A DNA stretch of 64,000 bases, from contig NC_087064.1 in NCBI RefSeq assembly GCF_963678635.1, positions 3,535,926-3,599,925 of the forward strand. Reading direction: 5' to 3'. The translations under genes were made by a program, and so were the position numbers. The stretch's first letter is position 1; the number at the start of each line of letters is the position of its first letter. This stretch comes from Symsagittifera roscoffensis. Its lineage: Eukaryota; Xenacoelomorpha; Acoela; Convolutidae. Below, one piece after another: positions 21,644 to 33,260 of the stretch. Under the pieces are notes generated by a model. The model saw only the letters and a program-made list of their open reading frames with translations, searched no databases and was not told where the DNA came from.

Positions 21644-24600
21644 GTCAGTTCAGTCGCGATAATCAATGCCATGTGGGGAGGGGGGGGGGGGGGGGGATTC
21701 TGGGAGGGGGAAAGGGGCGAAGAATCCGTCATGCGAGAATAACCAAGCGCCCAAAAATTATGTCAAATAATCAGAGCTCAGTTTTCGCACTTCAGAAAAA
21801 AGAAGCGATAAATTCACTCAGTTTTGAACCACTTAATGGATGTTGATAGATTGAGAATTTTTGTGCATTCGTGGCTCTTTGCGCACGAGAATTGATGGCG
21901 TTTCTTTGCGCCCTGCGCGATGGTGTTTCAAATTAAAGGCCAGCTGCTACACAAAGCAGACAAAATACTTAGCAGTTAATTATATTATAAAACAGTTACA
22001 AAAATCACACATTTCCAGCAAATTTGGTTAGTTAATATGCTATCAGTGGGTAGACCAAAAACGCTAAACATACAGTTTTTATTTATGTAAAAATGCTAGT
22101 CTTACACTTTTCAGGCAATTCTATAAGAGGTGAAAACCGCTTGAAAAGTCGATAATTGGTAATTTATCATATATGGAAATTGTATGACAAGAATTTTTCC
22201 ATTAGCAAAAAAAAATGATTTTTTTAAAAATTTAATTTCTCAAACTTTTTGGGTTGTGTTTCTAATCGAACACACATCACAAAGACTTTGGTTTAATTAA
22301 AATTAGAATCATCAAAGGTTGGACAATCTTGCATTTACAATGCATAGGAAATAAATTGAGAGTTATCTTATAAATTGAAAGTATCAAATAAAATTTTGGC
22401 ATATATTTTCAGAAAGTAAACTTTTTGCAAAGTTTGAAATTTTAATTAGTCAGGCATTGATCAGGTCATACCTAGAGATGCCATGCAAAAAATAGGCGTT
22501 TCGAGAGTTTTTGAAACTTTTGCCTATTCAGGACTACGATGTGCATACAAAAAAGTAAGTTTTGCAATCAATTTTTTGGAAAATGTTTGTTTGAATTAAA
22601 AATGCGTTTTGCGGTTGAAAAAAAAATAAACTTTTCTTTGGGGACAAATTCGAAACTACTTTAAAATACTTTTACTTACGACAATACACCAGTTTTTATG
22701 CCCAAACAAAAAAAAATTTCCTTGAAAGTTCGATGGCATCATTTTAGCTAAATTTATGAAATTTGTATAGGTAAAATTGTTTCATTGACTTACTTTATGG
22801 AATTGTATGATTATAATTTTTGAATTTTTGGTCTATGGAGCTCAACCCGGGATACTGATTTTTGGCTCGTTTGTACTTTCGCTCACTTCTTCTGATTTAT
22901 TCAATAGCCACTCAATTATGATTCAGACCAAAAAACATTGGGAAGCAACTTTGGTATCAGCCATACAAAATCCCCTCCCCCTAAATTTTTTCATGGTTTC
23001 CTTATTTCGCCAGGCTTAACACTATAATTTTTCCTTGTGGAACTCACAATTGTCTGAAAAAAAACAAAAAAAGACCGACCCAAATCAATCATTTTGTTTT
23101 TCAAATCATCCAGTTTGCTCAAATCAATATTTCTAATCCATCATCCAATTGTTTGTGATAAATGAATTGGGAGAGACTTGTATTTCCAATTGCAGAAAGA
23201 TTAATCTCGTTTGCTTTGATAGCATTTAAATTTCCTTTACGAAATTTAAATATGAAAATTTTTTGTCACTTCATATTTTTTGATGAGCGGAGCGCAAACT
23301 TCAGAATCAGAAATTAGTGACTAGTTACTAAACAAGTTTTAACTTTAATAAAAATTACCACTAATTTTTTCACTGGTTTGTGTTGGGAAAGTACCATAAC
23401 ATAGCCAACACACAGTTAGAAACGAGTCACTTTTTTACTGATCGATAGTAGATTTTGCCTTCCTTTTAACAAAAAAATGAACTAAACTAGAAAAAATCAA
23501 AATTTAAAGCGTAAAAAAAATTGAATTCTGAAGAAATTTAACCTAAAAACCCATTAAATCATTCATACCTATTTAAAAGACTAAACTAAGCCAATTGACC
23601 CGTAATTAGTTCCAGTTATACAATTTTTTGCGAATTTGCTCCTTAATTAGTTTGAAATCCATTTCATCTTTTGTTTATTACAAATTTTGCGGTATAGTTT
23701 TTTAAATGTGATCAATGACTATAAAAAAACATTAAAAAATTCCACAGTTACTTTTTCATTTGTTTTCATTAAATCTCCATAAAAAAATATAATTATATAT
23801 AGCAATCTGTCTCTGACAATTAAAGTTTAGACATAATTTTTCAACTTTCTAGTTTCATTTGAGTTTAGCTAAGTAACGATATAATCTATCTTAGAATTTG
23901 TTCCAAATATGTTTTTTTAATGTTTTGCTGTCTGCGAAACTTATCACTTTGAATTTACCACAGCGTGTTGAAAAAAAAAATCTGGAAAACATATTTGACT
24001 TTTTTTAAATGTCATCAAAATTTTTTCAGCGAACATTGCTCTATATAGATCATAATGAAATAAAAACATTCAGGGCTTAGCCCTGTTACGAGCAGTCATT
24101 TTGAAAATAAAAAGTAATGAGTTACTTCAAAAGATTGAGCTAGTTCATCCAGTTTTTTGCTCTTAAATATTCTAAAACACTCAAACACAAACTTCGGTTG
24201 CAATTGAATCTTGTTAATGATGATCTCTAATCTATACTAATATTTTTTCAATCAAGCTTCTCCGTTAAAACTCTTAATTTTGTAAAAATTTAGGCTAGAC
24301 TCAAAGTTACTTCCTTAAAACTCATATTTTCTCCCTGTTGTTAATCATTATTCGGAGAATTCACTGTCGAGAAAAGTTGGTCTGAACAGACTCAATTAGA
24401 CAAAAAGTGATGATGACTGACTCATCGCCTAGGGGCTGAGAGTTTCACTTAATTTCTGCTACAAAATTTTAGATACTTAAATTTTCAAAATTATTTCTCA
24501 TTTTAGCAATTTTTCTTCAATTTTAGTATTTTAGTAAAAATATTACATGTAGCTAATCTTATTTTTCTACTTTCAGCTTCCATAATCTTCAAAATTATTA

Positions 24601-25023
24601 TCATTATGACTTAAGCAACAACAAAAAATCGTAAGAGGTCTCCTTGAAATAGTTTTGATAAAATAATTGAGTAAGAATTTTGGTTAAGCAAAATGAATCA
24701 GCTCACTGAGATTCTTTTCGTGATTTATTAGAAATTTTAACCCCTAGTTTTTAAAATTTGTTGAAATAAAGTTTTTTTACTTGAGTTTTTCCGTTAGATG
24801 GAACGTCGAAAAATATTTTGATCTCTTTGTTTGCTCTTTTATTATTTGCACAAAAAAATCTCTGATTTGTGCCTTTTGCATGATTCCTGGAAAAATGAGC
24901 ATCATGTCCGCATAGAAAAAAATGCTTCGAGACTTTTTCATTTCAAAAATTTGTGTACAACAAACTTTAGGTTATTTGGGTCGCTGCATGCATTGAAAAC
25001 ATGATCGCTCTGTCTTTTAACAG
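21644..25023 (+). other. Cadherin intron 5
   Basis: About 3.4 kb of AT-rich sequence. Notable items are the poly-G run at 21680-21696 and an isolated 3' end of the TTCCGACT repeat family at 24071-24101 (CATTCAGGGCTTAGCCCTG palindrome). No coding exon was found. Acceptor TTTTAACAG ends at 25023. Confidence 0.65.
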
Positions 25024-25238
25024 GTGGACAAACTTGCCTCCAGCGGGCTTAGCTGACAGACCTCACTTCTCGTACACTGAGAGAACATGCGACACTGATT
25101 CGGCCGATGGTGCTCAGAGTTCGTGTGTGGAGACGACATATAGGGTGTTGATTTACGAAGACACGCCATCTGATGGCGATGAAAATGGAGATCAAAGAAG
25201 TATTCGAAGGAACAGACGAAGTGCAATTGCACGATCAG
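25024..25238 (+). CDS. Cadherin gene, exon 6 in window, with polybasic insert
   Basis: Phase 2 entry restores Arg, then WTNLPPAGLADRPHFSYTE. A Cys pair follows (TCDTDSADGAQSSC), then strand ETTYRVLIYEDT. An acidic-to-basic stretch comes next, with RSIRRNRRSAIARS near the exon end. Ordinary EC repeats are about 110 residues with no such loop, so this exon encodes an insertion. RRNRR-S fits the proprotein-convertase consensus. The donor is TCAG|GTCAGC, phase 1. The frame and phase link to exons 5 and 7 without a stop. Confidence 0.82.
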
Positions 25239-25529
25239 GTCAGCAGTTACAATTGTATATGGTTATGTGATAATAATTAGACATAATTGGTATAAGGTTA
25301 TATAGTTATAATTGGATATAATTTATTGTATACGGATGGTATCAGATAATTTCTCGTATATGGTTAACCAAGTCAAGAACGTTTTTATTTAGATTTCTTG
25401 AAATAGGCTTTTCTAAATAGATTTTTTGCTAATTGAAAAGAGTTTTTTTCACCTTTATTGCGATTGAGAATAAAGTAATATAACAAATTATAACATTCGC
25501 AATTAAGTTTTAAAAATAATGATTTTCAG

Positions 25530-25696
25530 ATTCAACAACTGACGAACCAGAAGAGACTTGGACTAACCCAAGCATTCTTCTGGTACATGTGTACATTGAG
25601 GATAGGAATGACAACTCGCCTGTCTTCTTTCAATCGGAGTACAATTACATGGTCACAATCAGGGCTCCTCTAGGGACTCAGTTTGGAAGGGTTGAG
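25530..25696 (+). CDS. Cadherin gene, exon 7 in window
   Basis: Phase 1 entry restores Asp, then STTDEPEETWTNPSILLVHVYIEDRNDNSPVFF. The last part contains the linker motif EDRNDNSPVF (about 25592-25621). A new EC repeat follows with the strand YMVTIRAPLGTQFGRVE. The donor is GAG|GTAAGAA. A MITE sits 7 bases inside the intron, flanked by duplications of GGTAAGAA that include this donor. The next exon resumes ASDADIS, giving the usual VxASDAD calcium site. Confidence 0.88.
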
Positions 25697-25703
25697 GTAA
25701 GAA

Positions 25704-26109
25704 CAGGTGCCGATCTAGGAACTTCTCGATGGGGGGAGGGGGCGGATATTCAAAAAAAATTAAAATTTTTCTCAACCTTTTTTTAGGTCGACCAAATTTA
25801 TTTTCTGAGCTCTCCCAAATCACTATAAAGACCCTTTATTGACCAAATTTTCTGCGCCGCAAGCAACTTTTTCAAAAAACAGGCCAAAAAAGGGGTTTCT
25901 ATGCACTTTTTGAAAAATTTTGACCTAAGAACTGCGTTTTTCGGCGCCCCCACCCCCTTAAAATTAGTATATATTGGCGCCAAAGGCGCCTTCAGAAAAA
26001 TTTTGGAAAGTTGGATATCTCAAAATAGTACAAAGGGGGTCGAAACCTTGAAGGGGAGGAGTGTCCGCCTCCCGCCTCGCCCCCCCCCCCCCTAAATCCG
26101 CTGCTACTG
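25704..26109. mobile_element. hAT-like MITE inserted at the splice donor of cadherin exon 7
   Basis: A 406-bp element with imperfect terminal inverted repeats (CAGGTGCCGATCTAGG at one end, CCTAAATCCGCTGCTACTG at the other). It is flanked by a perfect 8-bp duplication GGTAAGAA (25696-25703 and 26110-26117). An 8-bp duplication and CAGGGGCGG-type ends are features of the hAT superfamily. It has no coding capacity. Relatives lie at 3991-4250 and 31575-32002. Confidence 0.8.
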
Positions 26110-26179
26110 GGTAAGAATAAACGCAGAAAAGAACACTGCAACTATTAAGAATAATGAACGTAACGAAGACTCATATATT

Positions 26180-26480
26180 GTTATTGGTGATTTTTTTTTT
26201 CAGGAAAAAGTCTTAAAATGCTCGAATAACTACGAATGTGCATTCATACATATTATTGCATTTATAATTACACTTAGATACATTTGCACTTTTTGAGTTC
26301 AATTGAAATCTTTTCAAATTCATCTGCTGAAAGTGACGTAAATAGTACTCTCCGAATACGAACGTGAAAATGACGAAAAAACGTGAACTGTTTTTAGTTT
26401 CGAAAGTTGAAATTATTTTTAACATTTACCTATTGATCCAGTTTTCTCAAGTTGGGTTAATGTTATCAAAAGATATACAA
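26180..26480 (+). repeat. Interspersed repeat family R2, copy in cadherin intron 7
   Basis: Starts near TTTTTTTTTTCAGGAAAAAGTCTTAAAATGCTC and shares order of landmarks with 4728-4930, 27538-28380, 54355-54600 and 55900-56230. No coding capacity and no clear terminal repeats were found. Confidence 0.45.
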
Positions 26481-26567
26481 GAAGATATACTTTCTGAAAT
26501 GGTTTTGACTTTCAGTAAAATGTTGGTTTTTGATCTTTTCTCTGTTGAATAATTGAGTTAAATTTAG

Positions 26568-26768
26568 GCCTCGGACGCCGACATCTCCAGTGAGATCCGC
26601 TACCGCATCTTGGGTGCATCGCCTCCCGAGGCTGCCGACTGGTTCTCAGTGGACAGCATCAGTGGTCGTCTTTACACAGACAACATGTTCACACTCTACT
26701 TCGGTAGACAGTTCAACCTCACCCTGCAGGCATATGATGACTACTTCACTGCACGAGCTACTGTCAAG
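26568..26768 (+). CDS. Cadherin gene, exon 8 in window (last one seen)
   Basis: An exon of exactly 67 codons, phase 0 at both ends. The acceptor is AAATTTAG ending at 26567 and the donor AAG|GTAAAA at 26769. It encodes most of one EC repeat: ASDADISSEIRYRI, WFSVDSISGRLYT, then FNLTLQAYDDYFTARATVK. It is GC-rich compared with its surroundings. The repeat should be followed by a DxNDNxPxF linker in the next exon. None was found before or after the assembly gap, so the gene is truncated here in the assembly or has a very large next intron. Confidence 0.9.
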
Positions 26769-26938
26769 GTAAAAATAAAACCAGAACAGGTCATGACTGA
26801 TTATTTATCTAGGATTATGACAAGGAACCGCATAGAATCATGATAATGGGCTATGAACGGTTATGAATATGGATCAATAAAGGTCATGGCAATGGGTCAT
26901 GAACGGTGGCCATGAACAGGATTTCTCAAAGGCCATGA
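26769..26938 (+). repeat. Degenerate GGTCATGAAC-type repeats before the gap
   Basis: Several imperfect copies of a roughly 12-base unit (GGTCATGAC, GGCTATGAACGG, GGTCATGAACGG, GGCCATGAAC) run up to the gap. Such a repeat may be why the assembly broke here. Confidence 0.5.
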
Positions 26939-27138
26939 NNNNNNNNNNNNNNNNNNNNNNNNNNNNNNNNNNNNNNNNNNNNNNNNNNNNNNNNNNNNNN
27001 NNNNNNNNNNNNNNNNNNNNNNNNNNNNNNNNNNNNNNNNNNNNNNNNNNNNNNNNNNNNNNNNNNNNNNNNNNNNNNNNNNNNNNNNNNNNNNNNNNNN
27101 NNNNNNNNNNNNNNNNNNNNNNNNNNNNNNNNNNNNNN
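26939..27138. other. Assembly gap (200 N)
   Basis: Exactly 200 N, a conventional placeholder length, so true gap size and even adjacency of the flanks are uncertain. Confidence 0.99.
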
Positions 27139-27537
27139 TTTTAGTTCCTTAAAGTTTTAATTTTAGTATTTCTGATAGGTATCTCAGCGGCTGTAGATTT
27201 GGCGAAAACTATATTAGGCGTATACGAAACTTTAGGCACAAAATTAACTAGAAGCTGTGTTGGTAATTCTACTATTTCCCAGGATGGCAATGTTAGGAAG
27301 TGGTCAAGACTGCTAAGCCAGTTGACAGTTCAAGATTGTCAGTAGGCACGCTGAGCGCTCGTAGCCGTTTTGCGGCGATACCCGGCTCCTACTTTTGTAT
27401 CAAAGCCAGCCCTCTCTTGGCAAGTACGCAACACGTTGGGGCGACTGTATAGGTCAAACAAATAGTTGCTTAATAGTGCATAAATTTGGTAAACATCCCT
27501 ATTAGAATTAATTGCCATTTCTGCTAAAATATATTTC
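27139..27537 (+). other. Unassigned coding-like stretch after the gap
   Basis: A TTTTAG at 27137-27142 is followed by an open frame to about 27345 with a hydrophobic start (LILVFLIGISAAVDL). A second open frame over about 27300-27450 contains ARSRFAAIPGSYFCIKAS. GC is higher than in the flanks. I do not recognise either peptide. It could be a small exon pair or a decayed repeat. Confidence 0.25.
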
Positions 27538-28380
27538 TAAGAGTCGATGAACGTAGTTCAGACACTTATATAGGTCGCGATGATTTTTTAAGTTTTTTTC
27601 AGGAAAAGGGTTAAGTTTTGTTCATGCTCAAATTTAATTTTTCGCGATTTGGTTTTTGATTTCTTTGTAAGTTCAGATTGTTTCCTTTGTTCAAAGGACG
27701 GCAAACTCTTTTATCGAAAATTGGAATTTAATTTTCAGTTTTTCCAACGAAATAGAAATTTAACTTATTCATCAATTTTCCTCATGTTCAGCAAAAGGTA
27801 CCCATGATAAACTGTTCTAGAAATACAAAGAGTTTAAAGGGCATTATTTTGAAATTTGAAAGTTGAGATTTTTTCAAAAATTATGTTAGCGTTCATTGAT
27901 TCTTTTGAAGCTGTCTGTTGGCTATCTTTTCTCCAGGAAAAGTCTCCACATTTTTTCAAGCTCAAATATATATTTTTTTTCGGTTTGGCTTGTTTTTGAA
28001 GTTCAGCTTATTTCTTTTACTAAAAGGAAAACGATCTTCTTTATCAAACAGCAAAAGTGTTAAAATCACAAAAAACATAATCAACTTTTAGTTTCCTAAG
28101 TGTATTCTAATTTTCAGTTTGCCCAGCGGAATGAAAAATTTACGATATGATCCAGTTTTCTAAAGTTGGGCTAATTTTTATCAAAAAATCAAAATTATAT
28201 GTTTTCTTTGAAATTCGTTGAGATTTTAATCCTCATAAATTTATTTCAAATTTTTCAAAGTGAAGTTTTTTTTCAAAATCAAGCCAGTTTTCCTTTTCCG
28301 TACTTTGTTCACAGACAGCTGGAAAAGTTCATTGAATCTTTTCCAGCTGTCTGTCGGCCGGCTATGTTACGTTTTCCAAA
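27538..28380 (+). repeat. Two adjacent copies of repeat family R2, with a perfect hairpin
   Basis: Copies at about 27538-27950 and 27955-28380 share blocks with 55900-56230 (AACAGCAAAAGTG, CCCAGCGGAAT, TTCATTGA-TCTTTT then CTGTCTGTTGGCTAT). At 28311-28354 a palindrome has 17-bp perfect arms (ACAGACAGCTGGAAAAG and its complement) around a 10-base loop. No gene is seen here. Confidence 0.45.
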
Positions 28381-29037
28381 TTTAACAGTTTTGCTTTCGC
28401 ATAATCTGATTTTGACCAAGTATAGCCGCCTTTTTTCTAAGAAAGAACATACTTTTTCGTAAAAAGAACAGCTACAACTTATAAAAAAATTGCTTCCAGT
28501 GTATTTTTTCATTTTGCTAAATTAGATAAATTTTTGGAAACTCACTTTTCTCTTCTTAGGAAAAACTTTTAAAATTTTCGTTTTGAATAAAACTAAAGTT
28601 GCGTTTGCTAAAAGTAATTGAACTCCATTTGGTGTCATTAAAATTAATCACAGATCATCATAAAATCAAATATCTGATTGCTCAAATCGAAGAATGAGCT
28701 TGAAAAATTGTCACAATTCATTCTGAAAAAACTTCACACGATTCAATTAGGAAACAATAATGGGAAGTGCCCTTGAATTTTAATTTTAAAGATCTTTTCA
28801 TCAGTTTTCAATTGCTAAATTTGAATTTTCACTGAAATACCTGCAAAAAACGTAACAGTTCATTTCATATATTATTTTATCAAACTTGAAATTGTTTCAT
28901 CAATCGCGCACATTCACCAATCAATTACAGAAAAACGTTTAAAAAAGAGTAATTTGAGATTGATATCAATTTAGGTTAAGTTTTAGAAAATATCTTCAGA
29001 AGAAAATTATACCAAAAAAATTAATAAATGGGTCCGC

Positions 29038-29084
<47 letters not shown>

Positions 29085-30212
29085 AATAAAAACCAACTCC
29101 TGATTTTTAATAATAAAATAATAAAATTATCTTTAAAACCAGCAAACAACTTCATTTTACAAGCAATTGTTTTTTATCAATCGGAACCGTCCTTATATGT
29201 GTTCAAATCTCTCACTGTTTTCACTTTTCATTAATTAAAACAATCAAAGATCTAATTGAAATAATAAGAACACAGTTATGTGTATAATGATGAAAAAGCA
29301 AAAAAAAAACGGAATAAAGAAAAAACTTATTGCTTTTACAGCCCAGCACCCAGCACTAGTTTATGAAGCAAATCTCAATGGTCTTATGAAGTTTGATTTT
29401 GAGATCAACTGTTTTCTAACTGATTTCGACTGAGCGACCTTTGTGTGCTGATTTTCCTGAGATGATTTCTGACAAAATTTAGCCCGGCGCTTTGAGTTTT
29501 TAAATTGGAAAGCATTTTACGCTTTTCTTTTAAAATTTACCGATCAATTTTGTTTTCAAAATGTATCAATTTTATTAGTTAGGATTTTGTCAAAAAATCT
29601 ATTTTTCCAAAAATTGATGAGCTCTAGCGTGCTGTTATATTTGCTTTCCGTGTAGCTCAGAAAATAAAAAAAACCAAATGAGGTTGATAAACTATTTATA
29701 GTTTTCGGGTACTATCTGGACTAAAGGAGAAAAAAAGAACTAACGCAACGTTTATTATAATTGAGCAACCACTAGATTTCAAGAAAATAATATTATAGAA
29801 GTAAATAGAAATTAAGGTTTTAAACGATCATGTGATTGGAACGTACGATAGATTGTTGCAAATTAAAAATAATTTTCTTTTGATTAAGCGCTCAGAATTG
29901 ATTTGAAGCAAGTTTCACATGAAAAATTATATATCTTGTTTTTTGACGTGTGATGCTTGTTTTTTGAGACCCATTAGCGAAGTCATCAATTCATTTCCCA
30001 TACTAAGTAAGCATGCTGACTAAAAGAAATTCAGTTGCTCGCCACCAATTTTTTTTAGTGCGACAGTTTTGCTTTGTGCTCATTTATTTCCGAATATTTT
30101 TCATCAATTCAACAATGCTATGCAGTCAAGACGAGGTCAACAACCTTCAATACATTCTATTTCTGATTGCTCTAGGTTTCACAAATGCTTGGGCGTGGTT
30201 TAAGTCACTCCT
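28381..30212. other. Intergenic or intronic sequence, no gene seen
   Basis: AT-rich. The only feature is an (AG)n microsatellite of about 45 bases at 29039-29084. No open frame with codon-like composition was found on either strand. Confidence 0.6.
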
Positions 30213-30545
30213 TTATTTTTCCGACTTTCGAAGAAAGCGACGGAATATCTGCGCTCGAGATGGTTTTTTCTCCAAACTAATTTCAACTTTTTATTTAGCC
30301 ATTTTTAACGACAATTTTTCATATCATGCGAAAATTATTTTTTTCTTGAGCTCAAACTCAAAAGATGTTTAGATCAATTTTTGTAAAGTTGTGTTGATTT
30401 TGTAGTGGGCAACCTTTTGCAAATGCAAACTAAATTTTTTATGCGGTTAGAAGTGAGCCAATTTGAATCAAGTTAAGTGCGATTTATTTCGTGCTAATAA
30501 CGCATATGCGGAGTTTTATACCCTCTTAGAAGTTTTACCATAGAG
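30213..30545 (+). repeat. Degenerate copy of the TTCCGACT repeat family (R1)
   Basis: Begins TTTCCGACTTTCGAAGAAAGCGACGGAATATCTGCGCTCG and keeps the order of family landmarks (AGCCATTTTT, TTGAGCTCAAA, TAATAACGCATATGCGGAG). A 3' end of another copy in opposite orientation lies near 30722-30740 (CCCTGAATGTTCCGACTG). No gene is seen from 30546 to 31574. Confidence 0.6.
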
Positions 30546-31574
30546 AACTAAGGCTATTCTGTAATCTACTTGGTCATTTGCTATATTCATATGCTATTCT
30601 ATTCTAGTTCGAATATTAAAGCTGCGCTACCCAATATTACTGCCATGATTTAATCGATTAACCAAACTGACATGTTAAGTTGAACATCAACATTAACTGC
30701 TCGTATATCATGGCAATAAACCCTGAATGTTCCGACTGTCCCCTAAATCATGTCGGATAGTTTATGAGAAAAGAAAATGTCGAAAACCTATATACATTTT
30801 GGACAATATCAATGTGTAAAATTTTGAGTCATACGAACTTAATACGACCAATGAGCTGCCTCAATTCAATTTGGAAGCATTTTTTTGTGCGGGATAATTC
30901 GCGTTACAATTTTCTCAGCATTATGAATAAACTTTTCAAAGCGCGCATAATTTAGTCCATAACATGGATAATTTGGCAATTTTCAAACCCCCAGAACTTT
31001 ACAAAAAATAATTGGATGAAAAATATCTTTTTAGATTTGATTTCAGGAAGTCCATATCTTCATCGGGGTATTAAAAATGTTTGTTGAAAACTATTATTTC
31101 GATCGATGAAAATTGACTGAATAAAAAAAACCACCCCGAGCATAAATATTCCGTTCTCTTCAAAAGTCGGAACAATAAGCGGTTCAAGGAATCAGTTCAA
31201 GGAACAACAATGATTTTTTATTCAAATTTGGTTCATGCTCTTAAAAAGAACACACCTGAAATACATACAATTTTTTTTTGATGTTAATAACTTTTTTGTA
31301 AATATGTGATCCTAAAAACAGTCAAAATTATGAATTTCTATCTAGCATTTCTGTCAAGCCTTACTTGGATGATCGCGGAAAAAATTCTGAAACGGGTTCT
31401 TCAAAGTCACAGTTTAAAGTATTGCTATCTGGTCAACAAACCAATGAGACCTGAAATTAGCAAGATTTTTTTTCTTAGTTTGAAGTTTTAAAATTTCTGC
31501 ACACACATTCTTGTACCAATACCTGCTACAGTCACAAATACACCAAAATTTTGGGAATTTTGGACACCTATGAC

Positions 31575-32002
31575 CAGGGGCGGATCTAGGATTTTCTTGA
31601 GTGGGGGACGGATTTTCGAAAAAAAATTCGAAAATTTTGACGACCTTTTTTTTTAGTTCGACCAAATTGATTTTTCGAGCTCTCCCAAAGCACTGTTTTG
31701 CCCCTATTTTTGCAAAATTTTGTGCACCGCAGGCGAATTTTTGAAAAAACAGTCAAAAAAGCTGTTTTTGGGCACTTTTTGAAAAATTTTGACAAAAAAA
31801 TCGCGATTTTTTTGGCGCGCGCTCCCCCTCAAAGTTAGTATATATTGGCGCCTAAGGCGCCTTTAGAAAAATTTTAGGGTCGGTCAGCCAAAAATGGATT
31901 TCTGAAAAAGTTTCAAAGGGGGACCCTTTGGGTCGGCAGCGGGTCGAATCCCTGAGGAAGGAGCGTTCGCCCCTCCCCCCCCCCCCCCTAAATCCGCCCC
32001 TG
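31575..32002. mobile_element. hAT-like MITE with perfect 8-bp target duplication
   Basis: A 428-bp element with near-perfect terminal inverted repeats (CAGGGGCGGATCTAGG at the left, CTAAATCCGCCCCTG at the right). The duplication CCTATGAC lies at 31567-31574 and 32003-32010. It has internal poly-C just before the right end and no coding capacity. It is the best-preserved member of the family in the window and defines its ends. Confidence 0.87.
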
Positions 32003-32669
32003 CCTATGACACTTTGGAAAAAACAGCGTTCCGAAAAATCCTGCTAATACAATTACAACTGCTATGATTAACGGCCTCGGCACGTCAAATATTGTTGTTT
32101 CCAACAGTTTAGAACACTAGAACTATTCCGTCGATTTCTATGATAGACAAGCCTGAGTAAGTTGACAGAACCGATAAGATTGGTCGGAACAAGTTTTAGT
32201 TGTTTGACTTTTGATTTCCAATCAAGTTGATTTTTATATTATTTTACTCAATTGCAATTTTTTTCTCGTATCTCAAAAATGACAAGAAAGTTTAATATCA
32301 ATCTATAAAACAGTGTTATTTTTCAGTTAGATCAAAATCTCAGTAGTAAAAAAAAACTGCCCATTGAAATTGTATTTTCCGAGCAGAGCGAAACAGACAG
32401 AAGACATGCTACAACAGAAAATATTACGATCAAAAATAGAACAGGGACGATAGGGTTCTACTCTTCCAACCACTCTCTTAAGAGGATAGACAATTAAGCG
32501 TGGCCCAATTTACGATGACTGAAATCCATTGTACAACGGGCCACGCATACTCCCAGAGATTGTCATTGAACTATTATTCGTAAGAAGAGACAAAACATAG
32601 GTTGTAGCAGTTCTAAGAAAGAAAAAGTCTAAAAACTCAAAAACCGGAAAATAAAACAAGGAAAATAAA

Positions 32670-32835
32670 ATTTTATGGCCTAAGGAGTAATTTTACAAGG
32701 TTCATTATGAAAACCAAATATGTTTATCATAGCATAATTAGTCGGCGTGCCAATTTTCATGACAATCAGACTATGTAAACAATAATTTTAAATATAAAAA
32801 TTTGATGGTGGGTGGTAAAAGGAAAAAGAGCCGTG
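32670..32835. repeat. Interspersed repeat R3, copy 1
   Basis: Matches 54110-54275 through TTTTACAAGGTT, CCAAATATGTTT, CATAATTAGTC / CCTAATTAGTC and GAAAAAGAGCC in order. It directly precedes the hAT transposase remnant, so it could be part of a decayed hAT element. Confidence 0.5.
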
Positions 32836-32869
32836 GTATTCCCATATGCGATTCATCAGAAGAAAATTC

Positions 32870-32970
32870 CCGAGCCATATAAGCCATTCTCGAGATACCA
32901 GCAACAACAGCTGATGTCGAAAAAAATTTTTCACCACTTCTTCGAAAAGAATGAAATATAAAACTGCAGT
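32870..32970 (+). pseudogene. hAT transposase C-terminal dimerisation remnant
   Basis: A plus-strand frame reads AILEIPATTADVEKNFSPLL (about 32881-32940). The family signature in the hAT dimerisation domain is a Pro-x-T-S/T stretch followed by x-x-E-R-x-F-S. Here E-K-N-F-S follows PATTADV. Stops flank it on both sides. The minus-strand open frame over the same bases is a shadow. Confidence 0.5.
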
Positions 32971-33089
32971 GCCGCAGCCTCTTATAGAGCAAACGTTCCC
33001 GAAAGATCCGCCAATAAACCAAGAGAAAGCTGGGTAAAGAAAAAAGGCGTTAAAAACCACCCACACAAACAATTTCAAGAGAGAAGAAT

Positions 33090-33260
33090 CGATTATATTA
33101 TGATTTTAGTAGCTGTCTTATTGAAATTGTAAAAAAAATCTATTATAATCACTTATTAATCGATTATCATCTCTTGAAGTCATTTTTAAAGTAGGCTAAT
33201 TTTAGGCAAAATTTTAATCAATTATAATTAATTATAATTGATTATTTTGTAAGATATGTT
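33090..33260. repeat. Cluster of palindromic TTATAATCGATTATAA-type motifs, first block
   Basis: Several overlapping copies and half-copies (ATTATAATCACTTATTAATCGATTAT, AATTATAATTAATTATAATTGATTATT). A much denser block of the same motif lies at 34870-35290. Confidence 0.5.

Noticed and set aside
26899-27144. Open frame through the N gap
   Set aside because: It consists almost entirely of unknown bases.
29028-29234. 68-codon ORF with RERERE repeats
   Set aside because: Product of an (AG)n microsatellite.
30013-30372. 119-codon plus-strand ORF
   Set aside because: Its 3' half is a degenerate R1 repeat. Relatives of this repeat elsewhere are non-coding.
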